Part shown: piece by piece, positions 56,146 to 64,000 of the stretch
Layout of the letters: each line of letters begins with the position of its first letter
How positions within the stretch are numbered: the stretch's first letter is position 1
Source of the DNA: Phycisphaerales bacterium
GTDB taxonomy: Bacteria > Planctomycetota > Phycisphaerae > Phycisphaerales > UBA1924
NCBI GenBank assembly: GCA_020853815.1
Contig: JADYYE010000130.1
Span: forward strand, 1-64,000
Direction of reading: 5' to 3'
Length of the DNA stretch: 64,000 nucleotides
Translations under genes and position numbers: made by a program
Notes under the pieces: model-generated
What the model was told of the DNA's origin: nothing
The model's database searches: none
Seen by the model: the letters and a program-made list of their open reading frames with translations, nothing else

Positions 56146-58086
56146 ATGCGCACTGGTCGGATGCTGTCGGGCGTGTTGGCGTTGGTCGTGCTGGCGGGAA
56201 CGGCCACGTTGTCCCTGGCCCAGGAATCCAAAGCCGTCGGCTCGGTCTCGGGCAAGACGGCCCTCAAGAGCGGCTCCCCCACCATCGAGCAGTTCCTGAA
56301 GATCCGCACGCCGGGCTCGGCGACGATCGCGGCGGACGGCTCGATGTACGTCCGTGACTGGCCGGACGGCGTGTGGCAGCTCTACCGCGTGCCCGCCGAC
56401 CAGGTCGGCAAGTCTTCGGTCGGGCAGAAGCTCACGGACTTCAAGGACGGCCTGTCGGGGTACTCGCTCTCGCCCGACGGCAAGGCCGTGCTGCTCTTCC
56501 ACGCCGTGGGCGGCAACGAGAACACGCAGATCTCGCTGCTGAAGCCCGAGGGCGGCTTCAAGCCGCTGGTCGAGAACCCCAAGGTGCAGTACGCCGTGAA
56601 CGCGTGGCTGGACGACAGCTCGGGGTTCATCTTCACGGGCAACGACAAGAGCCCGAGCGACTTCTACATCTATCGCTACGACCTGGCGGACGGCAAGGTG
56701 ACCCAGCTCCTCTCCAAGGAAGGGAGCTGGTCGGCCGGCGACGTGACCAAGGACGCCAAGCGCTACCTGGTGGCGCAGTACCGGTCGATCTCCGACAGCA
56801 GCGTTCACGAGCTCGACGCGACCACGGGCAAGCTGACCGAGCTTTCGGTCAAGCCCAAGGAGGGCACGTCGGCCAACGACGTCGTCGGCTACATGCCCGG
56901 CGAGAAGAGCGTGCTCCTGCTGACCGACGCCGACGCCGACGTGAAGAAGCTGGTGCTGAAGGACCTTGCGACGGGCGCGGTGAGCGAGCCGATCAAGGAG
57001 CTGGCGGGCTTCGAGCTCGACGGCGCGGGGATCGATCACGAGCGGAATCGCCTGATCGTGTCGGTCAATCGCGACGGCTACGGCGAGGCGTCGGTGTACG
57101 AACTGCCGAGCTTCAAGAAGATGGCGCTCCCCGACATCCCCAAGGGCGTGGTGTCGATCGGCGACACGCGGAAGGGGCGCCTGAGCTACACCCTGAGCAA
57201 CGCGCAGACGCCGGGCCTCACCTACACGATCGACAAGGCCGGCGACGCGCCGCGCCAGAACACCTTCACCGACACGCAGGGGATCGACCTCTCGGCGTTC
57301 CCGCTGCCCAGGCTGGTCAAGTACACCAGCTTTGACGGGCTGGAGATCCCGTCGTTCCTCTGGACGCCACCGGGCTACAAGGAGGGCACGCCGATCCCGT
57401 TCGTCGTGAACTATCACGGCGGCCCGGAAGGCCAGCACCGCCCGACGTTCAGCGCACTCACGCAGTTCCTGCTGAGCCGCGGCTACGGCGTGATGCAGCC
57501 CAACGTGCGCGGGAGCACGGGCTACGGGCGCAAGTTCCACATGATGGACGACTACAAGAAGCGCTGGGACAGCGTGAAGGACGGCGTGGAGGCCGCCCGC
57601 TGGCTGGTGAAGAACAACTACTCGTCGCCGGGGAGGATCGCGGCGTACGGCGGGAGCTACGGCGGGTTCATGGCGGTCGCCACCATCGTCGATGACGGCG
57701 CGTCGAAGGACCGCGTCTTCGGCGCCTCGGTCAACGTCGTCGGCATCGTGAACATGAAGACGTTTCTGGAGCAGACGGCCGGCTATCGGCGCAAGCTGCG
57801 CGAGGTCGAGTACGGCCCGCTCTCGGACCCCGAGTTCCTCGCCAGCGTCTCTTCCATCAACCGCATCGACGACATCAAGGTGCCCATGATGATCGCCCAC
57901 GGCCTGAACGACCCGCGCGTGCCGGTCGGCGAGGCCATGCAGCTGGCGGTCGGCCTCCAGCAGCGCGGCTTCGACCCCGAGCTGGTCTTCTGCCCCGACG
58001 AGGGGCACGGCTTCGCCAAGCTCTCCAACCGCCTGCTCTTCAGCGATCGCATGGTCAAGTTCCTCGATCGAACGATCGGGAAGTAG
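56146..58086 (+). CDS. Secreted S9-family (prolyl oligopeptidase-like) peptidase
   Basis: The 646-residue protein starts at ATG 56146 after GGAGGA and has a signal peptide ending near TLSLAQ. An N-terminal propeller of about 370 residues (SPDGKAVLL, GFIFTGNDKSP) is followed by an alpha/beta-hydrolase domain with S504 in GGSYGGFM, D589 in GLNDPRVP and H621 in DEGHGF, the complete Ser-Asp-His triad. It is a typical S9 oligopeptidase or dipeptidyl peptidase exported to the periplasm. A terminator lies about 110 nt downstream. Confidence 0.93.
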   Translation: MRTGRMLSGVLALVVLAGTATLSLAQESKAVGSVSGKTALKSGSPTIEQFLKIRTPGSATIAADGSMYVRDWPDGVWQLYRVPADQVGKSSVGQKLTDFKDGLSGYSLSPDGKAVLLFHAVGGNENTQISLLKPEGGFKPLVENPKVQYAVNAWLDDSSGFIFTGNDKSPSDFYIYRYDLADGKVTQLLSKEGSWSAGDVTKDAKRYLVAQYRSISDSSVHELDATTGKLTELSVKPKEGTSANDVVGYMPGEKSVLLLTDADADVKKLVLKDLATGAVSEPIKELAGFELDGAGIDHERNRLIVSVNRDGYGEASVYELPSFKKMALPDIPKGVVSIGDTRKGRLSYTLSNAQTPGLTYTIDKAGDAPRQNTFTDTQGIDLSAFPLPRLVKYTSFDGLEIPSFLWTPPGYKEGTPIPFVVNYHGGPEGQHRPTFSALTQFLLSRGYGVMQPNVRGSTGYGRKFHMMDDYKKRWDSVKDGVEAARWLVKNNYSSPGRIAAYGGSYGGFMAVATIVDDGASKDRVFGASVNVVGIVNMKTFLEQTAGYRRKLREVEYGPLSDPEFLASVSSINRIDDIKVPMMIAHGLNDPRVPVGEAMQLAVGLQQRGFDPELVFCPDEGHGFAKLSNRLLFSDRMVKFLDRTIGK

Positions 58087-58192
58087 AACGAGGCATCGGG
58101 CATCAGGCATCAGGGAAGAGACGGAGAGACGCAGAGACGACGTGAGGAGAAGACGGGAAGTCGCCCGAGGAACGAGCATGTGCGCATGGTTC

Positions 58193-58219
58193 AAGCCCCC
58201 GAGAAATGGGGGGCTTTTT
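58193..58219 (+). terminator. Intrinsic terminator downstream of the S9 peptidase gene
   Basis: AAGCCCCC (58193-58200) pairs with GGGGGCTT around GAGAAAT and runs into TTTTT. The spacer before it (58090-58145) is of the purine-rich GAGACGCAGAG low-complexity type. Confidence 0.8.
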
Positions 58220-58316
58220 CTTGGCTTGGTGGCGAGTCCCGGGCGCCGAGGGCGGATTCAGTTCAAGCGCCGCACCTTCCCATTGCCCATTGCCCTTTGC
58301 CCATTGCCGCCTGCCT

Positions 58317-59903
58317 TCAGTCCTTCACCACCGACATCACGGAGATAAGGAGTGTGAGGACGGTGGCGTTGTGGAGACAGTGGGCGGTCATGGGGGCCAG
58401 GAGCGACCCGCGCCACTCGCGCATCATCGCGAAGTTGAAGCCGAGCGTCATGAGCGGGATCGTGAGCAGCACGGGCACGGGGTGGATGATGCCGAAGACG
58501 AAGGCCGAGCCGAGGGCGGCGAGCACAACGCCGACCGTGCCACGCAGGTGACGGAAGAGCACGCCGCGGAAGAGTGATTCCTCGACGATCGGGGCCCAGA
58601 CGGTGGCCATGAAGAAGAGGATGGCCATCTCGAGGCCGGAGGATTGCCCGATGCGATCAAAGAGCGGGTTGGAGGGCGGGGCGGGCTTGTGCCCGGTCAT
58701 CTGCGTCACGATCGCCTGCTGAACCACGAGCAGCACCAGCGCCAGAAGCACGCTGACAAAGAACAGGGGCAGGCCCGCGAGGTAGCCGGCGATGCCCGCG
58801 CCGACCTCGCGGAACACGCCGCGGCCGGTGTTCCAGCCCATGTCCTGGCGCAGGCCGGCGAAGCTCCGCCCGCGCGTGAGGACATAGAGCGGGACCAGGG
58901 CCAGGAGCCAGTGGGCCAGGAGCGACGCGGGCCCGATCCAGTCGGTGTTCGCGCCGCGTGATCTCAGGAACTGCTCCAGGAGCGCGGTGCCCAGCGCGAG
59001 CACGAGAAAGGCCAAGAGGAAGAGCGCGAAGGCCTCCAGGTACGCGCTCCCTCCGCGCGCCGGCGCGCGGAACGTGGCGCGGACCGATCGCTTCATGAGC
59101 TTGATGATCGCGATGATGAAGAGCGTGATGCCCGCCAGCGCTCCGACAACGAGCACGAGCATGAACGCGCCCATGATGGCCAGGAGACGACCGCCGCCGG
59201 AAAGGAGCGGCGCGCGGGCGGGGTCTTCGTCCTTCAGGCCGTGCGTGAGCGCGATCTTGCCGAAAAAGCCGTGGTTCTTGCCCAGCGCGTCGCGTTGCTC
59301 CTGCGTGAGTTCCGCGGCCCGCCCTTCGTAGATGAGGTTCAGCGACTGGATGTCCTTGCGCAGCGCGTCCTTGGCCTCGTCGGTTGGTGCGGCGGGATTT
59401 GACGCGGGGTTGGGCGCCGGGGTTGTCGCAGGGTCCGGCGGTGCATCGAGTTCGGCGGTGACTTTTTCGAGCCTGGACTTGGCGGCGTCGGTGTTGCTGA
59501 GTTCCCCTGCGGCGATTGCGGCCCACACGCGATCGGTCGGCGTGCCGAGCTTGGCCTGCTCGTCGACGAACTCGGCGTACATTTCGACCGGCGCGCCGGG
59601 GCTGGCGGCCTTGAAGAACAGCCCGAGCTTTACGAACAGGCGGCCCATGAGGTCGACCTCGTCCGAGCCGTGGATGATCGCGGCGGACTTGGGGTCGGGC
59701 GCCGCGGCCGGCGCGTGGTCAAGGCGCTGCACCACCGCGACTGCGATCGTCAGGATCGCGACCAGCAGCAGCGCGACGGAGCGACGACCGGGCGAGCCCG
59801 GGTCGGGGAGCCGATCGGTGGCGACGGGCGGCGTGGGGGGCGTGCCGTCGAGGACCGCGGCCGGTGTCGGATGGGAAAACGGGTTGGGCGGGAATTCGGG
59901 CAT
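58317..59903 (-). CDS. CPBP family intramembrane metalloprotease (long form)
   Basis: The 528-residue protein starts at ATG 59903. A membrane helix near residue 50 is followed by a soluble part of about 170 residues and then eight or so helices. The CPBP (ABI) motifs are complete: EESLFRG (EExxxR), FGIIHP (FxxxH) and HCLHNA (HxxxN), which bind the catalytic zinc inside the membrane. Members process prenylated or other membrane proteins. The N-terminal 220-residue extension is unusual and may be periplasmic. Confidence 0.9.
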   Translation of the reverse strand: MPEFPPNPFSHPTPAAVLDGTPPTPPVATDRLPDPGSPGRRSVALLLVAILTIAVAVVQRLDHAPAAAPDPKSAAIIHGSDEVDLMGRLFVKLGLFFKAASPGAPVEMYAEFVDEQAKLGTPTDRVWAAIAAGELSNTDAAKSRLEKVTAELDAPPDPATTPAPNPASNPAAPTDEAKDALRKDIQSLNLIYEGRAAELTQEQRDALGKNHGFFGKIALTHGLKDEDPARAPLLSGGGRLLAIMGAFMLVLVVGALAGITLFIIAIIKLMKRSVRATFRAPARGGSAYLEAFALFLLAFLVLALGTALLEQFLRSRGANTDWIGPASLLAHWLLALVPLYVLTRGRSFAGLRQDMGWNTGRGVFREVGAGIAGYLAGLPLFFVSVLLALVLLVVQQAIVTQMTGHKPAPPSNPLFDRIGQSSGLEMAILFFMATVWAPIVEESLFRGVLFRHLRGTVGVVLAALGSAFVFGIIHPVPVLLTIPLMTLGFNFAMMREWRGSLLAPMTAHCLHNATVLTLLISVMSVVKD

Positions 59904-60074
59904 GTTGAATCATCGGCAGGAAGTACTCACGGAACAGAATCGACAGCCCGCTTACGACGCTCGGGGGCCTCTGGGCAGTCAATTCTCGCGACAAAGCTAC
60001 AAAATGGACCTTGTTCGCGTATCCGGGAGGGGGTTGCGCCGAATAGCTATAGTGTCAATCGAGGGGTACTAGAC

Positions 60075-60737
60075 GTGACGACTCTGCTGGGCACAGGTTC
60101 ATACGGCGTTCAGGAAGCATCTCGCTTCGCCGAGGTGAATTCGCGCACAGCGAGTCGCTGGCTAGTTGGTGCGGGCAAGGATCGGCGGGGCAAGTTTCTT
60201 TCGTCGGACATCCCTACCGTGCGGGGACGATTTGCCCTGTCGTTTTTAGACCTGGTCGACCTGTTGGTCGTTGGGCGATTCCGCGAAGAGGGGGTTTCTC
60301 TCCAGACGGTGCGCCAAGTCTATTCTCGCCTGCAAAGGGATCTCGATACACCCCATCCGTTCTGCCATCGTCAACTTCTGACGGACGGGCGGACGGTCTT
60401 TATGCACACGTTGACTGGGATGGGCGACCACCACCTCGAAGAGGTGTTGACCGGCCAACGCGCCATGCCTGAAATCCTCGAGCCGTATCTAAGGCAGATC
60501 GAGTATTCCAATGACTCGAATACGGCGATGCGATGGAACATCGCGAGAGGCGTTGTACTCGACCCGTCACGCGCATTTGGAAAACCGGTTGTGGCCAGCG
60601 AAGGCACGACCACGTTCGCGATTGCTCGCGCCTATTGGGCAAACGCAAAGAACGTCGATTTGGTCGCCGATCTCTTTCGCATCTCGCCGGAATCGGTGAG
60701 ACTTGCTGTCGATTTCGAACAGAAGTACGCAGCCTGA
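60075..60737 (+). CDS. Antitoxin-like HTH protein with DUF433-like C-terminus
   Basis: The GTG at 60075 (GAGGGGT upstream; TATAGT at 60048-60053 may be its -10) gives 220 residues. The first 40 look like a MerR-type HTH (EASRFAEVNSRTASRWL), and residues 170-220 (RAFGKPVVASEGTTTFAIA, SPESVRLAVDFEQKY) resemble DUF433, a wHTH fold common in antitoxins of VapB45 type. The stop overlaps the start of the toxin-like gene (TGATG). The DNA is clearly less GC-rich than the flanks, so the pair was probably acquired. It should bind DNA and neutralise the partner. Confidence 0.72.
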   Translation: MTTLLGTGSYGVQEASRFAEVNSRTASRWLVGAGKDRRGKFLSSDIPTVRGRFALSFLDLVDLLVVGRFREEGVSLQTVRQVYSRLQRDLDTPHPFCHRQLLTDGRTVFMHTLTGMGDHHLEEVLTGQRAMPEILEPYLRQIEYSNDSNTAMRWNIARGVVLDPSRAFGKPVVASEGTTTFAIARAYWANAKNVDLVADLFRISPESVRLAVDFEQKYAA

Positions 60738-61168
60738 TGGACTTCTTCATCGACCGAAATGTGCCAGAGCGTCTGGCGCGAATGCTCGATTGCTACGACC
60801 GCGAGAACACGGTCGTTTATCTTGACGACAAGTTCGACAAGACCACCCCCGATACGGAGTGGCTCCGCGAAATCTCCAAGTGGTCGCCGATACCCGCCGT
60901 GATTTCGGGCGACGGTCGCATCCTGAAGAACCCTGCCGAGCTGCAGGTACTTCGAGATTCGCCCCTTTCGTTCTTCCTCTTTGCCGCAAGCTGGAGCGAC
61001 CTGCCTTGGTCGGAGCGGGCATGGAAAACGGTCAAGGTTTGGCCACACATCGTCTTGGCATCGACTCCGCGTAAACCATCGATCTTTGAGATCCCTGTCT
61101 CGGCCTCAAAGGTTGAGCTTGTCTGCACAACTTCGGAATTGGGAAGACAGAAACCCAGAAAATCATAG
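60737..61168 (+). CDS. VapC45-type PIN-like toxin
   Basis: The 143-residue protein starts at ATG 60737. It begins MDFFIDRNVPERLARML, the first strand and helix of VapC45/DUF5615-like PIN domains with the first acidic residue, and has ISGDGRIL for a later one. DDKFDKTTPDTEWL supplies more acidic residues. PIN domains are Mg-dependent RNases. The gene is co-translated with the antitoxin-like gene. The C-terminal 40 residues have no clear match. GC content is low for the window. Confidence 0.72.
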   Translation: MDFFIDRNVPERLARMLDCYDRENTVVYLDDKFDKTTPDTEWLREISKWSPIPAVISGDGRILKNPAELQVLRDSPLSFFLFAASWSDLPWSERAWKTVKVWPHIVLASTPRKPSIFEIPVSASKVELVCTTSELGRQKPRKS

Positions 61169-61210
61169 GGTACCCATCCATTCTACAAACAGGCATCTTG
61201 GGGCGTTTTC

Positions 61211-61238
61211 TTGACCACGGATTGGCATGCCCTATGCT
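61211..61238 (+). promoter_or_regulatory. Probable promoter of rplM-rpsI
   Basis: TTGACC (61211-61216) and TATGCT (61233-61238) are separated by 16 bp, five and four matches to the sigma-70 consensus. Confidence 0.55.
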
Positions 61239-61252
61239 TCTTTCCCTCTTGT

Positions 61253-61274
61253 CCCGGGCTTCGGATGGCCCGGG
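61253..61274 (+). promoter_or_regulatory. Leader hairpin CCCGGGC/GCCCGGG upstream of rplM
   Basis: A 7-bp perfect stem with an 8-nt loop about 15 nt after the predicted -10, near the 5' end of the transcript, with no T-tract. It may be a regulatory or stabilising stem. Confidence 0.45.
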
Positions 61275-61477
61275 CTCTGATGGAAAACATGTCGGCCCCG
61301 CGAACACAACCGTGAACGCGAAGGCCGGCCCGCCCCGCCCGGTAGGCGGCGAGCAGCGCGGCGTCGCGTGACCCGGAGCGTGGATTCGCTCGTCTGGGCC
61401 GCCCGGCATCGCGGGAACTTCATCGTTCGGTTCGGGCGCTTCGGCGTGTCGGGTCGGGCGAGTGTCGGAGGTGTCGG

Positions 61478-61915
61478 ATGATGCGTCGGGACACATTTTT
61501 GGCCAAGCCCGGGACGATGAAGAAGACCTGGCGCGTGGTGAACGCGGAGGGCGTGCCGCTGGGGCGTCTGGCCGCCGAGGTGGCGATCGTGCTGATGGGC
61601 AAGCACCGCCCGGACTACACGCCGCACGTTGATTGCAGCGACTTTGTCGTGGTGACCAACGCCACGAAGGTGGGCCTGACGGGTCGCAAGGCCGAGCAGC
61701 GGATGAAGCAGCGCTACACGGAGTATCCGGGCGGCCTGAAGATGGAGAGCTACGGCTCGGTGCGTCAGCGCAAGCCGGAGAAGCTGGTGCAGGACGCCGT
61801 GCGTCGCATGATGCCCAAGAACCGCATGTCGCGGATGGTGCTCAAGAACCTGATGGTGTATCCGGGCGCGGAGCATCCGCACGCGGACAAGAACCCCGTG
61901 GCGATCAAGATCTAA
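61478..61915 (+). CDS. rplM: 50S ribosomal protein L13 (uL13)
   Basis: The ATG at 61478 (or the next at 61481) follows GGAGGT and gives 145 residues. KKTWRVVNAEGVPLGRLA, then MGKHRPDYTPHVDCSDFVVV, MKQRYTEYPGGLK and the final AEHPHADKNPVAI are conserved L13 sequence. It is followed after 55 nt by rpsI, the usual bacterial order. Confidence 0.97.
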   Translation: MMRRDTFLAKPGTMKKTWRVVNAEGVPLGRLAAEVAIVLMGKHRPDYTPHVDCSDFVVVTNATKVGLTGRKAEQRMKQRYTEYPGGLKMESYGSVRQRKPEKLVQDAVRRMMPKNRMSRMVLKNLMVYPGAEHPHADKNPVAIKI

Positions 61916-61970
61916 CCCGCACAATCCCGCCCCGGCGGCGCTCGCCCCGGGGTGAATGAAGAGGCCATCG

Positions 61971-62441
61971 ATGGATACGACGACTCCCAGCGAGAACACC
62001 CGTCCGATCAAGACACCCAAGCCCGCGGACAAGCGCGGCTGGTGGTGGGGCACCGGCCGCCGCAAGACCGCCGTCGCCCGCGTGCGCCTGCGCCCCGTGA
62101 CGGGCCAGCCGAAGTTCACGATCGTCCGCCCGGACGACAAAACCAAGTCGGTGGAAGAGTTCTTCACCGAGGCCCGCGATCGCGCGGACTGCTACGCCGC
62201 CCTCAAGGCGACCGGCGGCGAAGGCCGCTTCGAGGTCATCGCCCGCGTCCACGGCGGCGGGTTCATGGGCCAAGCCCAGGCCATCCGCCTCGGCGTCGCC
62301 CGCGCTCTTGTGGCGATGGACCCCGCGCTTGACCCGGTGCTCCGCGACCTTGGCATGCTCACCCGCGACGCCCGCGAGGTCGAGCGCAAGAAGTACGGCC
62401 AGGCCGGCGCCCGTCGTCGCTTCCAGTTCTCCAAGCGTTGA
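61971..62441 (+). CDS. rpsI: 30S ribosomal protein S9 (uS9)
   Basis: The ATG at 61971 (AAGAGG upstream; ATG 61956 also possible) gives 156 residues. GTGRRKTAVARVRL near the start, GGGFMGQAQAIRLGVARAL in the middle and the basic end KKYGQAGARRRFQFSKR are typical for S9. The first 30 residues and a short insertion (PDDKTKSVEEFF) are longer than in E. coli. A terminator follows 70 nt later. Confidence 0.96.
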   Translation: MDTTTPSENTRPIKTPKPADKRGWWWGTGRRKTAVARVRLRPVTGQPKFTIVRPDDKTKSVEEFFTEARDRADCYAALKATGGEGRFEVIARVHGGGFMGQAQAIRLGVARALVAMDPALDPVLRDLGMLTRDAREVERKKYGQAGARRRFQFSKR

Positions 62442-62511
62442 TGTTGGAGCGGCCAAGCCGCTTCACCTCTCGCTCCGATTTGGAAGGCGCGACAATCTGG
62501 ATCGATCTCTC

Positions 62512-62541
62512 AAAGCCCCTCGCGTTGCGGGGGGCTTTTTT
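62512..62541 (+). terminator. Intrinsic terminator of the rplM-rpsI operon
   Basis: AAAGCCCC (62512-62519) pairs with GGGGCTTT (62531-62538) and runs on in T residues to 62541. Confidence 0.85.
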
Positions 62542-62560
62542 GATAGAGTTTCGGGGGAGT

Positions 62561-62760
62561 TCACCACGGAGGGACACGGAGATTCACGGACGGGTGGATT
62601 CAACGCAGAGACACGGAATCACAGAGGACACATACGGGGTGAAGGCAATCGGGAAGCGAGGTCTGGGTGTGTGCCGCACGAAGCCCGATCGCCACTGCCG
62701 TCTTCCGCGGTTTGCTCTCCGTGCCCCTCCGTGTTGCTCCGCGGTGAATGATTCTGGCTT
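62561..62760 (+). repeat. Low-complexity CACGGAGGGACACGG-type spacer
   Basis: The 200 bp after the terminator carry ACCACGGAGGGACACGGAG, AACGCAGAGACACGG and, in the other orientation, CTCCGTGCCCCTCCGTG. The same motifs occur at 53463 and, in variant form, at 9083 and 58094. No gene is supported within it. Confidence 0.5.
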
Positions 62761-62781
62761 TGGGTCTTGGGCGACGTGCTG

Positions 62782-63666
62782 ATGGCGGGGAGCGGGATTC
62801 AGGCTGTGTCGGAATCAGACGCCAGGGCGATGGCCCGGCGCGAGTGGTTCATTCGGCGCTGGCAGGGGCTGATCGGGCGTGCCCGCTCGTGGAAACCTCG
62901 CCCGCCGCGGATGCCTTCGCCGCGCCTGCGCCGCATCTTCCTGATCGGCGCGACGATTTTCATCTCGCTGGTCGCGGTGCTGGTGCTGCTGGGCATCTCG
63001 CTGACCAACGCGCGCCCGCCGTGGTGGCGGAGCGTGAACGCGGGAGATCCGCGGACGATCGCGCTGGCCGAGGAGATCGAGGGGGCGGTGACGCGTCAGC
63101 TTTCGCTCCAGCGTGAGACCGACACGTCGCCGGTGGTTCCCGGCGGGCCGCAGTGGCGCAGCCGCGAGTGGAGCGTGGCGATTTCCGCGTCGGACGCGAA
63201 CGCGTGGCTTAACGCGCGCCTGCCTCAGTGGCTGGCGAACCGCGCCGACGAGATCCGCTGGCCACGCGAGGTCGCGGAGGTGCAGGTCGATTTCAACGAC
63301 GGCAAGATCGCGGTGGGCGCGCGGGTCGTCGCGTCGGGGCGCGAGCAGGTGCTGTCGGCCACGCTGGTGCCCGAAGTCCGTGCCGACGGAACGCTGTGGA
63401 CCAACGCGACGTGGCTCCACGCGGGCCAGCTCCCCGTGCCCGCGTCGTGGATCATCGCGCGCCTGCTCGACCCGGCGCGCAGCGTGCTCCCCGAGGAAGT
63501 GCGCGATATCCCAGAGGCGCGCGAGATGTTTGCGGCGTTCGACGGACAGGGCCCGCTGATCGCGTCGCCGGTGGTGAAGCTCGGCGACGGGCGGCGCGTG
63601 CGCCTGCTCAAGGTCCGGCCGCGCGATGGCCGCCTTGAAATCACCTGCCGAACGGAGTGGAAGTAG
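62782..63666 (+). CDS. Single-pass membrane protein, unknown, 294 aa
   Basis: The ATG at 62782 gives 294 residues. A basic N-terminus of about 50 residues precedes one membrane helix (IFLIGATIFISLVAVLVLLG) and a soluble C-terminal domain of about 210 residues, probably outside the inner membrane, with SREWSVAISASDANAWLNAR and VQVDFNDGKIAVGARV, a pattern seen in lipid-binding-like beta domains. I do not recognise a family. Confidence 0.7.
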   Translation: MAGSGIQAVSESDARAMARREWFIRRWQGLIGRARSWKPRPPRMPSPRLRRIFLIGATIFISLVAVLVLLGISLTNARPPWWRSVNAGDPRTIALAEEIEGAVTRQLSLQRETDTSPVVPGGPQWRSREWSVAISASDANAWLNARLPQWLANRADEIRWPREVAEVQVDFNDGKIAVGARVVASGREQVLSATLVPEVRADGTLWTNATWLHAGQLPVPASWIIARLLDPARSVLPEEVRDIPEAREMFAAFDGQGPLIASPVVKLGDGRRVRLLKVRPRDGRLEITCRTEWK

Positions 63667-63689
63667 ACCCGACTGGTCCCGCAAAGCAC

Positions 63690-63715
63690 ACGGCCCGAGC
63701 GGATGCCCGGGCCGT
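63690..63715. terminator. Hairpin between convergent genes
   Basis: ACGGCCCG (63690-63697) and CGGGCCGT (63708-63715) form a perfect stem without a T-tract between two convergent genes. Confidence 0.5.
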
Positions 63716-63779
63716 GCGTGAAATCATGTCATGTCGTGATCGAACGCACGAGGGCGTCGATCGTCGCCATCGAAGACGA

Positions 63780-64000
63780 TCAGCGGCGACGACGGCCGGC
63801 GATCAGGCCACCCAGGCCCAGGAGCGCCAGGCTCGAGGGGGCGGGGACTTCGTAGAGGCGGAGCGAGAGGTCCGAGCCGAGGTCGAGCCAGCTGGCGCCC
63901 GCGTCGGGCGACCAACGGCCGACGAAGTCGGCGGTCGCGGTGATCCAGGCCCAGTCGCTGCCGAGGCCGGTGGAGTTGGTGATGCTGACCCAGTACTGGG
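63780..64000 (-). CDS. PEP-CTERM sorting-domain protein (5' part beyond the window)
   Basis: On the reverse strand the window edge is open down to the stop at 63780. The last 25 residues are VPAPSSLALLGLGGLIAG followed by RRRR, an exact PEP-CTERM arrangement: VPxP, hydrophobic helix, basic end. The part before it reads SDWAWITATADFVGRWS and SDLSLRLYE, a beta-rich exported domain. Proteins of this kind are exported and processed by an exosortase. The function is unknown. Confidence 0.8.
   Translation of the reverse strand, partial: QYWVSITNSTGLGSDWAWITATADFVGRWSPDAGASWLDLGSDLSLRLYEVPAPSSLALLGLGGLIAGRRRR

Larger units (their letters stand above)
61169..61477 (+). other. 309-bp leader region of the ribosomal protein operon
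   Basis: It contains a good promoter (61211-61238), a hairpin at the 5' end of the expected transcript and about 200 further nt of GC-rich sequence with several possible stems before rplM. No supported gene lies here. Confidence 0.5.

Overview
The window is a high-GC chromosomal segment that most resembles a planctomycete of the class Phycisphaerae (Phycisphaerales-like). The main clues are three secreted proteins ending in a paired GC-type dockerin whose last residues are Gly-Cys, with a degenerate fourth; two PEP-CTERM proteins; an ECF sigma factor beside a Pkn-type kinase with a TPR-like tail; several small proteins sharing a CxxCxYxLxGl-CPECG zinc ribbon; and frequent start/stop overlaps. 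Assignments come from reading motifs in the sequence; no database search was run.

Layout. 1-5.7 kb: a truncated GT39-like glycosyltransferase, a secreted M1 metallopeptidase and a secreted sialidase-like protein. 5.8-10.8 kb: a self-cleaving S24 repressor faces a four-gene operon (HTH protein, soluble ABC ATPase, GNAT-like protein, phage terminase large subunit) across a promoter region full of palindromes. No portal, capsid or tail genes follow, so this is the best candidate for an undescribed, possibly damage-inducible system. 11-20.5 kb: ABC exporter, kinase/ECF sigma pair, OPT transporter, Ycf46-like AAA ATPase. 20.5-24.4 kb: UbiA/MqnP-type prenyltransferase behind an attenuator-like leader, two small proteins, an unusual family-4-like uracil-DNA glycosylase, and an intergenic zone rich in perfect hairpins.

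24.4-35.6 kb: secreted C39-like protease with a dockerin, secreted M43-like metalloprotease, glnS, an SGNH/MBOAT polysaccharide acetylation pair, ftsW-murG, a zinc-ribbon membrane protein. 35.6-38.1 kb: a PEP-CTERM protein whose caspase-like catalytic motifs are in reversed order, followed upstream by a two-gene HEPN cassette. 38.1-46.7 kb: gmd, topA, a sugar-nucleotide epimerase and a 12-repeat Kelch-like dockerin protein. 46.9-55.9 kb: metal-binding lipoprotein, zinc-ribbon membrane proteins, gatC-gatA, two coupled paralogous secreted helical proteins, SpoVR. 56.1-64 kb: S9 peptidase, CPBP protease, a VapBC45-like toxin-antitoxin pair of lower GC, rplM-rpsI with a long leader, a membrane protein and the 3' end of a PEP-CTERM gene.

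The core genes (glnS, gatCA, topA, ftsW-murG, rplM-rpsI) lie among accessory units. Secreted proteases and sorting-domain proteins form the envelope theme; the S24/terminase locus, the HEPN cassette and the PIN-like TA pair form the mobile or defence-like theme.
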